A stretch of DNA of 23,879 bases. Source: Collinsella sp. CAG:166 (GTDB lineage Bacteria > Actinomycetota > Coriobacteriia > Coriobacteriales > Coriobacteriaceae). The stretch spans positions 1 to 23,879 of the forward strand of contig FR878582.1 in assembly GCA_000434535.1 (NCBI GenBank), given 5' to 3'. Position numbers and translations under genes: made by a program. The notes under the pieces are model-generated. The model searched no databases and was not told where the DNA came from. It was given only the letters and a program-made list of their open reading frames with translations. Below are positions 13,732 to 21,604 of this stretch, in pieces. Position 1 is the stretch's first letter. Each line of letters opens with the position of its first letter.

Positions 13732-15756
13732 ATGAAAAGACTCCCCCGCCTTGCGTTAGCCGCCGCGTTGTTTGCCGGCTCGCTCGCAGGCATCCCAAGC
13801 CTCGCTTTCGCGGGGAACCTGCCCGCCGCTATTGACGGCTCCGTGGCCGTCATGCACACCAACGACATCCACGGCAGCTACAAGTACAGCTACAACGAAA
13901 GCAAGGGCACCGGCACCGTCGGCTTCGACGGACTGGCGGTCCTCTATAGCGCCCAAGGCAACGCCCCCGATCTTTTGCTCGATGCGGGCGACACCTTCCA
14001 CGGACAGTCCTTCGCCACCATGAGCGAGGGCAAGAGCATCGCCGAGCTCATGGACACCTTCTACGCCGACGGCTACGACGCGACCACGCCAGGCAACCAC
14101 GACTGGAGCTATGGCGCGGACAAACTCCGCGCCATGACCGGCTACAGCACCACCGGCACGCCCTTCGCCATGCTCTGCGCGAACGCGAAGTCTACGAGCG
14201 GCGTATGGAGCTCGAGCATCACCAAGACACTCGATCGCACCTGGGAGGATAGCGAAAATCACTCCACATTCGACTACAAAATCAAGGTCGGCGTTATCGG
14301 AGCCATGGATGAGTCGCTAGGTTCCTCGCTGCGCGCGGACCTGGTCGCGGGCACCAGCTTCTCGAGTGCCGCGAACGCCATCAATACCGAGGCAGAGCAG
14401 CTGCGCAAGGAGGGCTGCGATGTTGTTGTGTGTATCGCGCACACGCTCGACGCCAAGACCTTTGCCACACAACTCGCCGGCGTCGATGCCCTTATCGCAG
14501 GCCACGAGCACATCAACCTTAACGAAAAGGTGACGGGAGCCGACGGCAAGACGATCCACGTTGTCGAGGCAGGCAGCGCCTTTGCCGAGGTGGGGCTGCT
14601 TTCCATTCCGTACAGGTACGACACGAATGGCACCGAGACGACCAACGATGACACGGTCACGGTCCCTGCAGACGGCAGCGACGAGAGGCTCTACACCGCC
14701 AAGAACGTCAACGACCTTTTGGCAGACCCCGACAAGGGCTCCGACTACCAAAGCCGCCTTGAAGACGTCCGCAACAAGATCAAGCCGCTCGACGAGGCCT
14801 TTGAAAACGAATCGAACAAGGTGCTCGGCACATCCGCCACCAACTATTTCTACGGCGAGGACGCCGCAGGCACGCATGGTTGGGAAATGGTGCGCACCAC
14901 CGATTTCCGCCCCAGCAAGGAGGGCGACACCACCAAGGCCCAGACCATCGGCCACGTGATTTGCGGCTCCTATCTTGCCCTGACGGGCGCGGACCTCGCT
15001 ATCGAAAACGCTGGCGGCATCCGCGGCGGCATCGCGGCGGGCAACGTGACCGCCGGCAACGTCATCGCCATCTCGCCCTACGGCAACACCGTGGAAACCT
15101 GGACCATGACCGGCGCGGACTTCCTCGCAGCACTCGAGCACTCGCTGCAAATCAGCGACGAATGCAATCACAGCTACGAGCTTCAGCAAGCCTACGTGGC
15201 AGCCGGCCATACCGAGCAGGAGGCGCAAGACAAGTACAAGTGGCGCGATGACTCTGGCAGCGTTCTCTCCTTTGGCGGCATCAACGTGACGATTGATTGG
15301 ACGCAGCCCGAAGGCAAGCGCATTGTGAGTGCCACACTCACCAAGGACGGCAGCACGCTCGACCCCGCCAAGACCTATACCGTCGCAACCAACAACTACA
15401 TCATCACCAACACGACCGACTTCCCCACCTTCGCAAACGCCACTAAGCACACCGAGTGGGGTACCTGCGAGTCAGCGCTAAGGGCGCTGATCGGGCAGAA
15501 CGGCTGGGAGAGCAAGATGGCCTCACTCGCGGGCACCATCAGCTTTGGCTCCGCTGCCGTGGACCCCGCGCCCTCACCGGCCCCGACGCCTAAGCCCTCG
15601 TCTAAGACGGACACGGCGACCACGAAGGTCATCACCAAGAAGACGACCGGTAAGCTTGCCGCAACGGGAGACCGCACGCTGGCAGTAGTTGGCGCGTGCC
15701 TTATCGGCGGCATCATCGTCATCATGCTCGGCATTATCTGGAAGCGTCGACGCTAA
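13732..15756 (+). CDS. Cell-wall-anchored 5'-nucleotidase/metallophosphatase (UshA-like)
   Basis: This 674-residue secreted enzyme releases phosphate from nucleotides outside the cell. A signal peptide covers ~1-27 (ending S-L-A-F-A). The calcineurin-like domain carries H-T-N-D45-I-H47-G, D84-A-G-D87, G-N122-H-D and A-G-H-E-H. The C-terminal 5'-nucleotidase domain carries E-N-A-G-G-I-R-G-G and S-P-Y-G-N, as in UshA/YfkN relatives. After a Pro/Ser/Thr-Lys linker come L-A-A-T-G (642-646), a hydrophobic segment and W-K-R-R-R, a sortase signal of the LAxTG class. So it should be linked to the wall on the outer surface. ATG 13732 has AAGGA seven bases upstream. It is probably monocistronic and may feed nucleosides to the cell. 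The exact nucleotide preference is unknown. Confidence 0.9.
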   Translation: MKRLPRLALAAALFAGSLAGIPSLAFAGNLPAAIDGSVAVMHTNDIHGSYKYSYNESKGTGTVGFDGLAVLYSAQGNAPDLLLDAGDTFHGQSFATMSEGKSIAELMDTFYADGYDATTPGNHDWSYGADKLRAMTGYSTTGTPFAMLCANAKSTSGVWSSSITKTLDRTWEDSENHSTFDYKIKVGVIGAMDESLGSSLRADLVAGTSFSSAANAINTEAEQLRKEGCDVVVCIAHTLDAKTFATQLAGVDALIAGHEHINLNEKVTGADGKTIHVVEAGSAFAEVGLLSIPYRYDTNGTETTNDDTVTVPADGSDERLYTAKNVNDLLADPDKGSDYQSRLEDVRNKIKPLDEAFENESNKVLGTSATNYFYGEDAAGTHGWEMVRTTDFRPSKEGDTTKAQTIGHVICGSYLALTGADLAIENAGGIRGGIAAGNVTAGNVIAISPYGNTVETWTMTGADFLAALEHSLQISDECNHSYELQQAYVAAGHTEQEAQDKYKWRDDSGSVLSFGGINVTIDWTQPEGKRIVSATLTKDGSTLDPAKTYTVATNNYIITNTTDFPTFANATKHTEWGTCESALRALIGQNGWESKMASLAGTISFGSAAVDPAPSPAPTPKPSSKTDTATTKVITKKTTGKLAATGDRTLAVVGACLIGGIIVIMLGIIWKRRR

Positions 15757-15807
15757 GCTACACCGCCGGGCCTTACAGCCCCGCCGCGTAAACCTTATAT
15801 CGAGCAC

Positions 15808-15843
15808 AGAAGCCCGTCCGAATGTGATCGGACGGGCTTCTTG
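15808..15843 (+). terminator. Hairpin terminator after the 5'-nucleotidase
   Basis: AGAAGCCCGTCCGA (15808-15821) pairs perfectly over 14 bp with 15828-15841 around a six-base loop. The T-tail is short. Confidence 0.75.
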
Positions 15844-15885
15844 GTGGGTATCATGGTTGAACGATCATTAGGAGGTTTTCCCTAC

Positions 15886-16653
15886 ATGGAATTGTTTGAG
15901 CCAATTCTTCATTTCTTTGCACAACGATGGGTCCACAACATCATCTGGGCCGGTATCTTGGCCATCGGCACCGCCGTTGCCGCCAAAGTCGCGTCCAAGA
16001 CCCTGCACCACCTGCTTAACCGCGACGATAACCCACTCCCAGCATCGAGCATCTTCATCAACATCGCGCGTGCCGTCATCTGGATGATCGGCGGCAGCTT
16101 TATCCTCGACAACTGCTTTGGCATTAACGCAAACGCGCTCGTCGCCGCTCTTGGCGTCGGCGGCATCGCCATCTCGCTCGGCTTTCAGGACACGCTGTCA
16201 AACCTTATCGGCGGCATGCAGGTGACGTTTATGGGCATCATCAAACCCGGCGACAATATCGAGGTCGGCGGCGTATCCGGCGTGGTCCAAGACATCACTT
16301 GGCGCCATACAACGATTGAGGATGCCTGTGGACAGACCATCATTGTGCCCAATTCCAACATCTCCAAGAACACGCTCGTGCATTTGATGCCCTTTGGGCG
16401 CGTGGCCGTGCCCGTTGCCGTAAAGGACACGTCTAAGTGGGCCTCCCTTGACGTGCTGGCAGACGAGCTCACGAGCGCAACCAAAACGGCCGTCTCGCCC
16501 ATCTCGGGCTTTGACAAGGAGCCCTACGTACTCTTTAGCGAAATCGGCGACTTTGGCATCAAAGGAAAGATCATCTTTATCGTCAGCGACGACAGCACTA
16601 CTTTCACGGCAGCCGACGCCTGCATCCGCGCCATCGCCCCCATCATCGCCTAA
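15886..16653 (+). CDS. MscS-family small mechanosensitive channel
   Basis: This 255-residue membrane protein opens under hypo-osmotic stretch. There are three hydrophobic segments at ~14-35, ~57-77 and ~83-110. The last is the pore helix, A-L-G-V-G-G-I-A-I-S-L-G-F-Q-D, followed by L-S-N-L-I-G-G. Next comes the beta domain, P-G-D-N-I-E-V-G-G-V-S-G-V-V-Q-D-I-T-W-R-H-T, and I-V-P-N-S-N-I. Length is close to minimal MscS. I chose ATG 15886 because GGAGGT lies nine bases upstream. TATCAT at 15849-15854 may be the -10 box, though no clear -35 goes with it. The stop codon overlaps the hairpin at 16652. Confidence 0.9.
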   Translation: MELFEPILHFFAQRWVHNIIWAGILAIGTAVAAKVASKTLHHLLNRDDNPLPASSIFINIARAVIWMIGGSFILDNCFGINANALVAALGVGGIAISLGFQDTLSNLIGGMQVTFMGIIKPGDNIEVGGVSGVVQDITWRHTTIEDACGQTIIVPNSNISKNTLVHLMPFGRVAVPVAVKDTSKWASLDVLADELTSATKTAVSPISGFDKEPYVLFSEIGDFGIKGKIIFIVSDDSTTFTAADACIRAIAPIIA

Positions 16654-16690
16654 ACCACCGCAAAGGGGACAGGCATCTTTGTAGTGGTTT
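16652..16690. repeat. GGGACAG hairpin element, copy C (single hairpin)
   Basis: AAACCACCGCAAAG (16652-16665) pairs with CTTTGTAGTGGTTT (16677-16690) with one mismatch. The loop is GGGGACAGGCAT. The left arm starts inside the mscS stop codon and the right arm ends in a T-run, so it doubles as the gene's terminator. It corresponds to the second hairpin of copies A and D. Confidence 0.8.
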
Positions 16691-16746
16691 TCATTCGTGG
16701 TACCATGGTTCATATCGTTGTTTAAACGACTAAGGGAGTAGACACC

Positions 16747-18663
16747 ATGGAAGAGGCCTATCGTCAAGCACGCAAGCGCGGCGAGCAGGGACGCCGTCGC
16801 GCCATTAGCCAAAGCGAGCATCCATACCTTACGGACCTCGATAGCTTGGTTGCTCAGCTCCCCTTAGGTCAGCGAGTGAGCGTCGGCCTGCGGGATATTC
16901 CGCTCGAAATGGTCGTCGGCACGGTCACCAAGGGCCGTCAGTCCGCCTTTTCATGCAACTTTATGCCCCTGCTGCCGTTTAACACCGAGTTCGCCCGCAA
17001 GTGGTCCAACCTCTACGACATCCAGGTAACCGAGGGCTATCGCGACCCCATCATCGTCACCGAGTTCATGCATCGGTTCTATGTCCAGGAAGGCAACAAA
17101 CGCGTCAGTGTCCTCAAATTCCTGGACGCTCCAACGGTTTCGGCCAAGGTCACCCGTCTCTACCCCGGCACATGGGATTCCGTCGAAAGCCGCCTGTACG
17201 GTGAGTTCTGCGCGTTTTGGCGCGTCTGCCCCCTATACGAGATCGAGTTCTCACGCGAGGGAAGCTACGAGACGCTCGCCAAGATGCTCGGTCAGGACCT
17301 TATCGAAAAATGGCCGCAGAAAAAGGTCGACTACCTGCGCCACACCTTCTTACTCTTTAAGCGCGCCTACCTTCGCGCGGGCGGCGACCACCTGGACATT
17401 ACGCCCGCCGACGCCATGCTCGTCTACCTCAATGTGTACAACCAGGACCGCCTGCTGGATACACCGACGGATATCGTCGTAAACCGCCTGTGCAAGATCT
17501 GGCGCGAGCTGGTCATTGCCGGCAAAAATAACGAGGACAAGGTAGATCTTGTCGAAGCACCGAGCGTCGATGAGGAGGAGTCGCCCGCCAAGTCCACCTC
17601 CGGCGTGCTCAGCTTCTTTATGGGCAAGACCGTCTATTCGGCGGCCAACCCCCTGCGCATCGCCTTTATCCATGAGTTCCCCTGTGCGACGTCGAGCTGG
17701 GACAGCCTGCACGACCAAGGGCGTCAGTATCTCGATGAGCACTTTGACGGTATCGTGCACACCGAGGCGTTCGAGGACTGTCACGATCCGGACGTGTTCT
17801 ACGCCGCCGTGGAAACGGCTGTCAAACATGGAGCAAACGTCATCTTCTCGACCTCGCACCGCCTGATGGAATACACGCTCAGGGCTGCCGTTGAGTATCC
17901 CCAGGTTCGGTTCCTCAACTGCTCTATCGGCCTTCCCCATCAAAGTGTCCGTTCGTACTTTGGCAAGATGTACGAGGCCAAGTTCCTCCTGGGCGCCCTT
18001 GCCGCCAGCATGGCGGACAACCACCGCATCGGCTACCACGCGTCGGTCTTCGCCTCGGGCGCGCTCAGCGAGATCAACGCCTTTGCGATTGGCGCCTCGC
18101 TGCTCGACCCCCGTGCGCAAATTATCCTGACTTGGGGCGATGTGCCCGCCGGAGGCCTTACCGAGGCCATGTGCCGCGAAGGTGTAAGCGTCATGACCGG
18201 CGCCGACATGTCAAAGTCGCTCGAAGACCCCACGGCCTACGGACTTCACCGCCTGGTCGATGGCAAGGTTACCGGCATTGCCATGCCGGTATGGAACTGG
18301 GGCCGATACTACGAGCTTATCGTGCGAAGTCTACTGCATGGCACCTGGGATGAGACCAGTGACGCCAGCCAGGTTCGCGCCGTCAACTACTGGTACGGCA
18401 TGAGCTCGGGCGTTATCGACATTCGCTACGCTCCGGGCCTGCCCTATCAGACGCGCAAGCTTGTTCAACTCCTCCGCAATGGCATCGTCGAGGGCTCCAT
18501 CAATCCATTTGGCGGCGAACTCCACAGCCAAGACGGCGTGGTGCAGATCGAGGGCTTTCCCCCACTGCCGAGCACGCAAATCGTTGAGATGGACTGGCTG
18601 GCCGACAACGTGGTGGGCACCATTCCGCAACTCGACGATGAGCCGAAAGTCCCTGCCCTATGA
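16747..18663 (+). CDS. ParB-like domain fused to a BMP/PnrA-like ligand-binding domain, cytosolic
   Basis: This is a 638-residue protein with a charged N-terminus and no signal peptide or lipobox, so it should stay in the cytosol. Residues ~30-130 resemble a ParB N-terminal (Srx-like) domain: R99-D-P-I-I-V, then F-Y-V-Q-E-G116-N-K-R119-V-S-V, in the place of the ParB G-x-R-R box that binds CTP. Residues ~130-290 are helical without a family I know. From ~300 the sequence follows BMP/PnrA receptors, which bind purine nucleosides (R-I-A-F-I-H, W-D-S-L-H-D-Q-G-R, N-V-I-F-S-T-S, Y-E-A-K-F-L-L-G-A-L-A, H-R-I-G-Y). Such receptors are normally lipoproteins. ATG 16747 has AGGGAG eight bases upstream. 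The TGA overlaps the phosphoesterase ATG (ATGA), so the two products probably work together. A nucleoside or nucleotide ligand is inferred. Confidence 0.75.
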   Translation: MEEAYRQARKRGEQGRRRAISQSEHPYLTDLDSLVAQLPLGQRVSVGLRDIPLEMVVGTVTKGRQSAFSCNFMPLLPFNTEFARKWSNLYDIQVTEGYRDPIIVTEFMHRFYVQEGNKRVSVLKFLDAPTVSAKVTRLYPGTWDSVESRLYGEFCAFWRVCPLYEIEFSREGSYETLAKMLGQDLIEKWPQKKVDYLRHTFLLFKRAYLRAGGDHLDITPADAMLVYLNVYNQDRLLDTPTDIVVNRLCKIWRELVIAGKNNEDKVDLVEAPSVDEEESPAKSTSGVLSFFMGKTVYSAANPLRIAFIHEFPCATSSWDSLHDQGRQYLDEHFDGIVHTEAFEDCHDPDVFYAAVETAVKHGANVIFSTSHRLMEYTLRAAVEYPQVRFLNCSIGLPHQSVRSYFGKMYEAKFLLGALAASMADNHRIGYHASVFASGALSEINAFAIGASLLDPRAQIILTWGDVPAGGLTEAMCREGVSVMTGADMSKSLEDPTAYGLHRLVDGKVTGIAMPVWNWGRYYELIVRSLLHGTWDETSDASQVRAVNYWYGMSSGVIDIRYAPGLPYQTRKLVQLLRNGIVEGSINPFGGELHSQDGVVQIEGFPPLPSTQIVEMDWLADNVVGTIPQLDDEPKVPAL

Positions 18664-19370
18664 AAATCCTTGCCATAGCCGATACCGAAGAACGATGCCT
18701 TTGGGAGTGCTTTCGCAAGGAACGCTTTGAGGGAGTCGACCTGATTTTGTCCGCCGGCGATCTGGACCCGGACTATCTTGAGTTTTTGGTTACGGTCATC
18801 AACAAACCGCTCATCTACGTGCGCGGCAATCACGATGACCGCTACGCACGTCATGCACCGGGTGGATGTATCTGCGTAGAGGACAGCGTGTACACGTACC
18901 GAGGGATTCGCATTGCGGGCCTTGGCGGGTCCATGCGTTATCGCGACGGCGCCAACATGTACACCGAACGCGAGATGTCCAAGCGCATGCGTAAGCTGTC
19001 GCGTAAGGTTAGGATGGTCGGCGGGTGCGACATTCTGCTTACCCATGCACCCGCCGCCGGTATGGGTGATCTGGACGATCTGCCGCATCGAGGGTTCGAG
19101 TGCTTTAACACAGCACTCGAATCCTGGAATCCCGACTACATGGTGCACGGGCATGTACACCAAAGCTACGGCTACGATTTTCAGCGCGAGCGGCAGCATG
19201 TGTGTGGAACGACGATCATCAACGCCTGCGGCTATACGCAGTTTGAGCTCGACCAGACGCGCTACCCCATCCGTGGCTGGCAGGCAGCCTGGCTCAACTC
19301 GCAAACCATGCGCCGCGAGCTCAAACGCCACGATGCTATCGAGTCCTCAACAGCCAGAACCCCCTGGTAA
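18660..19370 (+). CDS. Calcineurin-like metallophosphoesterase with variant first motif
   Basis: This 236-residue phosphoesterase has the usual motifs in order: A-G-D34, R-G-N57-H58-D, L-T-H129-A-P and H163-G-H165-V-H. The first motif, normally D-x-H, is I-A-D8-T-E10, so one metal ligand His is replaced by Thr-Glu. It may prefer different metals or have altered activity. Relatives act on phosphodiesters, including cyclic nucleotides; the substrate here is not readable. The start overlaps the ParB-BMP stop by four bases and has no independent strong Shine-Dalgarno, so translation is coupled. The last ~30 residues (M-R-R-E-L-K-R-H onward) are basic and look unconserved. Confidence 0.82.
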   Translation: MKILAIADTEERCLWECFRKERFEGVDLILSAGDLDPDYLEFLVTVINKPLIYVRGNHDDRYARHAPGGCICVEDSVYTYRGIRIAGLGGSMRYRDGANMYTEREMSKRMRKLSRKVRMVGGCDILLTHAPAAGMGDLDDLPHRGFECFNTALESWNPDYMVHGHVHQSYGYDFQRERQHVCGTTIINACGYTQFELDQTRYPIRGWQAAWLNSQTMRRELKRHDAIESSTARTPW

Positions 19371-19393
19371 CCACCTTTAAGGCTTGACGCTGC

Positions 19394-19493
19394 GCCGGCC
19401 CCAAGCACCCCATCTCGCCCCTCAAAACGTCGCTCGCGTACCAAAGTACGCGTCGCTCCTCTTTCGGGGCGACCTGGGGCACTTGGAACCGGC
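19394..19493. repeat. Nested 100-bp imperfect palindrome
   Basis: Arms pair in steps from outside in: GCCGG 19394-19398 with CCGGC 19489-19493; CAAG 19402-19405 with CTTG 19482-19485; CCCCA 19408-19412 with TGGGG 19475-19479; TCGCCCC 19415-19421 with GGGGCGA 19466-19472. A separate central hairpin pairs CGCGTAC 19435-19441 with GTACGCG 19446-19452. It looks like a small inverted-repeat element; no other copy is in the window. Confidence 0.7.
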
Positions 19494-19508
19494 TCGCTGC
19501 GTTGCCAT

Positions 19509-19603
19509 AACATGCCAAAAAGGGACAGGTTTATTTTGGCATGTTTTATCTGGGCAAACGTCATTTCCACCACAAAGGGGCCAGGCGCCTTTGTGGTGGT
19601 TTT
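19509..19603. repeat. GGGACAG double-hairpin element, copy D
   Basis: Hairpin 1 pairs AACATGCCAAAA (19509-19520) perfectly with 19534-19545. Hairpin 2 pairs CCACCACAAAGG (19567-19578) perfectly with 19588-19599 and is followed by TTTT. The loops are AGGGACAGGTTTA and GGCCAGGCG. The order and the sequence between the hairpins match copy A (shared AACGTCA), while the stems differ in compensating ways. Confidence 0.85.
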
Positions 19604-19615
19604 ACCCGAGATAGC

Positions 19616-19654
19616 AAGAAACCCGGTCCTGCACGGGGCAGAACCGGGTTTCTT
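19616..19654 (-). terminator. Terminator of the rplK-rplA operon
   Basis: On the - strand, AAGAAACCCGGT (19654-19643) pairs perfectly with ACCGGGTTTCTT (19627-19616). The stem is 12 bp with a 15-base loop and ends in TTTCTT. It lies 37 bases past the rplA stop. Confidence 0.8.
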
Positions 19655-19690
19655 TAGCAATGCTTGCTTTGCTCAGGCAGTAACTAGCAG

Positions 19691-20398
19691 TTACTCAGCC
19701 AGGAAGTCACGCTGGACAGCGGGATCGACCTTGACGCCAGGGCCCATGGTGGAAGACACGGAGATGGACTTGACGTACTTGCCCTTAGCAGAAGAGGGCT
19801 TGACGCGCAGGATCTCGGTGTACAGGGCAGCGTAGTTCTCGACGAGCTGCTGCTCAGAGAAGGACTTCTTGCCCAGGGGCACGTGGCAGATGCCGTAGCG
19901 GTCGGCGCGGTACTCAACGCGGCCAGCCTTGAGCTCAGAGACCATCTTGGCGACGTCCATGGTCACGGTGCCGAGCTTGGGGTTCGGCATGAGGCCACGG
20001 GGACCAAGGATCTTACCGATGCGGCCAACCTTGGCCATCATGTTCGGCGTAGCGATAGCGGCGTCGAAGTTGATCTCGCCCTTCTGGATCTGGGCGACGA
20101 GCTCGTCGGAACCGATGATGTCGGCGCCGGCAGCCTCGGCCTCGCGGGCCTTCTCGCCCTCGGCGAAGACGGCAACACGAACGGTCTTGCCGGTGCCGTG
20201 GGGCAGGGAGATGGAACCACGGATGTTCTGGTCAGCCTTACGAGTATCGATGCCCAGACGGAAGTGGGCCTCGACGGTCTCGTCGAACTTGGCGGTGTCG
20301 AGCTCCTTGATGAGCTTGGCAGCCTGAAGGGGGGTGTAGAGCGTGGCGCGGTCGATCTTCTCGGCAGCGGCGTTATAGCTCTTACCATGCTTAGCCAT
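19691..20398 (-). CDS. rplA: 50S ribosomal protein L1
   Basis: This 235-residue protein of the L1 stalk binds 23S rRNA and often its own mRNA. Recognisable segments are the N-terminal M-A-K-H-G-K-S-Y, L-P-H-G-T-G-K-T-V-R-V, the L1 signature G-R-I-G-K-I-L-G-P-R-G-L-M-P-N-P-K-L-G-T-V, and S-S-T-M-G-P-G-V. Length is normal. I chose the second of two close ATGs (20398) because AGGAGG lies eight bases upstream, while ATG 20404 is only two bases from it. It follows rplK after a 117-base spacer with three hairpins. Confidence 0.97.
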   Translation of the reverse strand: MAKHGKSYNAAAEKIDRATLYTPLQAAKLIKELDTAKFDETVEAHFRLGIDTRKADQNIRGSISLPHGTGKTVRVAVFAEGEKAREAEAAGADIIGSDELVAQIQKGEINFDAAIATPNMMAKVGRIGKILGPRGLMPNPKLGTVTMDVAKMVSELKAGRVEYRADRYGICHVPLGKKSFSEQQLVENYAALYTEILRVKPSSAKGKYVKSISVSSTMGPGVKVDPAVQRDFLAE

Positions 20399-20422
20399 GT
20401 GCATTACCTCCTGTGGTTAAAC

Positions 20423-20497
20423 GGGCGTGAGCCCTCCCACATCGTATCGTGTGCCCTATTGCACACATTTAACGGGCGCCCCGGTCGGAGCACCCGT
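20423..20497 (-). promoter_or_regulatory. Structured rplK-rplA spacer
   Basis: Three stems are visible on the - strand: ACGGGTGCTCC (20497-20487) with GGGGCGCCCGT (20482-20472), 11 bp with two G-U pairs; GTGTGC/GCACAC (20466-20449); and GGGC/GCCC (20434-20423). They lie just before the rplA ribosome-binding site and could be an attenuator or a ribosomal-protein binding site. The function is not readable. Confidence 0.45.
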
Positions 20498-20515
20498 CGT
20501 TACCATAAGAAATCG

Positions 20516-20944
20516 CTACTCAGCGATGGTGACGCCCATGGAACGGGCGGTACCGGCGATGATCTTCTTGGCGGCGTCAATGTCGTTGGCATTGAGGTCC
20601 GGCATCTTGATCTCGGCGATCTTGGTGAGCTGCTCCTGGGAGAGCTGACCAACCTTGTCGGCCTGGGGCTTAGCGGAACCAGACTTGAGGTTCAGCTCCT
20701 TCTTGATGAGGTGAGCCGCCGGCGGGGTCTTGGTGATGAAGGAGAAGGACTTATCCTCGTAGACAGAGATCTCAACGGGGATGATGTCGCCCTTCTTGTC
20801 CTGTGTCTCGGCGTTAAAGGCCTGGCAGAACTGCATGATGTTCACGCCAGCAGCGCCCAGGGCGGGGCCGACGGGAGGAGCGGGGTTAGCTGCACCAGCA
20901 GGAATCTGGAGCTTAATGACGTTGGCAACCTTCTTCTCAGCCAT
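20516..20944 (-). CDS. rplK: 50S ribosomal protein L11
   Basis: This 142-residue protein belongs to the GTPase-associated centre of the large subunit. The family pattern is complete: V-I-K-L-Q-I-P-A-G-A-A-N-P-A-P-P-V-G-P-A-L-G, G-V-N-I-M-Q-F-C, P-P-A-A-H-L-I-K-K and the C-terminal A-G-T-A-R-S-M-G. The proline pair contacts thiostrepton-type drugs in other species. I chose ATG 20944 because AAAGGA precedes it by six bases; ATG 20950 abuts that site. A 120-base spacer separates it from nusG. Confidence 0.97.
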   Translation of the reverse strand: MAEKKVANVIKLQIPAGAANPAPPVGPALGAAGVNIMQFCQAFNAETQDKKGDIIPVEISVYEDKSFSFITKTPPAAHLIKKELNLKSGSAKPQADKVGQLSQEQLTKIAEIKMPDLNANDIDAAKKIIAGTARSMGVTIAE

Positions 20945-21064
20945 GGTCATTCCTTTCGAATCACGAGTGTGAAGTACTTGCTATATCGTAAGCACGCACG
21001 TGTTAGAAGCACTCCTGAGATGAGCAGTCACAGAAGAAGCACGCTCGCGCGAACGGACGAAAAC

Positions 21065-21601
21065 TTAAGCGATGACAGCGACCTGGTTAAAGTCGAGCTC
21101 AACCGGCGTCTCGCGGCCAAAGATCATCAGGGTGACCTTAAGCTTGCCTGCCTCGGTGTTAACCTCGGAGACCTTGCCATCAAAGTCGGTAAGCGGGCCA
21201 TCGGTGACGCGGACGGACGTGCCGACCTGAATATCAACCGAGGTGCGCTTGGGCGAATCGCCCTTACCGGGACGACGAGTCATCTTGTTGTACTCGTCAC
21301 GGGAAAGCGGAGCGGGCTTGCCGTTGCCGCCTAGGAAACCGGTGACGCCGGGCGTGTTGCGAACACACGTCCAAGCATCGTCATCCATCTCCATGCGGAC
21401 CAGGACATAACCAGGGAAGATCTTGGAATCCTTGGTCTCGCGCTTGCCACCCTCTTTGATCTCGGTGACGCGCTCCATAGGAATCTCGATATCAAAGATA
21501 CGGTCCTGCATGCCCATGGTCTCGATACGATGCTCGAGATCGGACTTTACGCGGTTCTCGTATCCGGAGTAAGTGTGAACGACGTACCAACGCTTAGACA
21601 T
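21065..21601 (-). CDS. nusG: Transcription termination/antitermination factor NusG
   Basis: This 178-residue factor binds RNA polymerase through its N-terminal domain and Rho or S10 through its KOW domain. R-W-Y-V-V-H-T-Y-S-G-Y-E opens the NGN domain, with F-P-G-Y-V-L-V-R and V-R-N-T-P-G-V-T-G-F following. The KOW part is R-V-T-D-G-P-L-T-D-F-D-G-K-V, and the chain ends E-L-D-F-N-Q-V-A. The start lies three bases after the secE stop with GAGGGG upstream, so it is cotranscribed with secE. Confidence 0.97.
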   Translation of the reverse strand: MSKRWYVVHTYSGYENRVKSDLEHRIETMGMQDRIFDIEIPMERVTEIKEGGKRETKDSKIFPGYVLVRMEMDDDAWTCVRNTPGVTGFLGGNGKPAPLSRDEYNKMTRRPGKGDSPKRTSVDIQVGTSVRVTDGPLTDFDGKVSEVNTEAGKLKVTLMIFGRETPVELDFNQVAVIA

Positions 21602-21604
21602 GGT

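Larger units (their letters stand above)
19371..19690. other. 320-bp convergent intergenic region without genes
   Basis: It separates the + strand phosphoesterase gene from the - strand rplA. Its whole length is taken up by a nested 100-bp palindrome, a GGGACAG double hairpin and the rplA terminator. No gene-like frame with a ribosome-binding site is visible. Confidence 0.75.

Noticed and set aside
19883..21334. 483-codon open frame on the + strand opposite rplA, rplK and nusG
   Set aside because: It runs across three ribosomal or transcription genes and their spacers with no domain signal.
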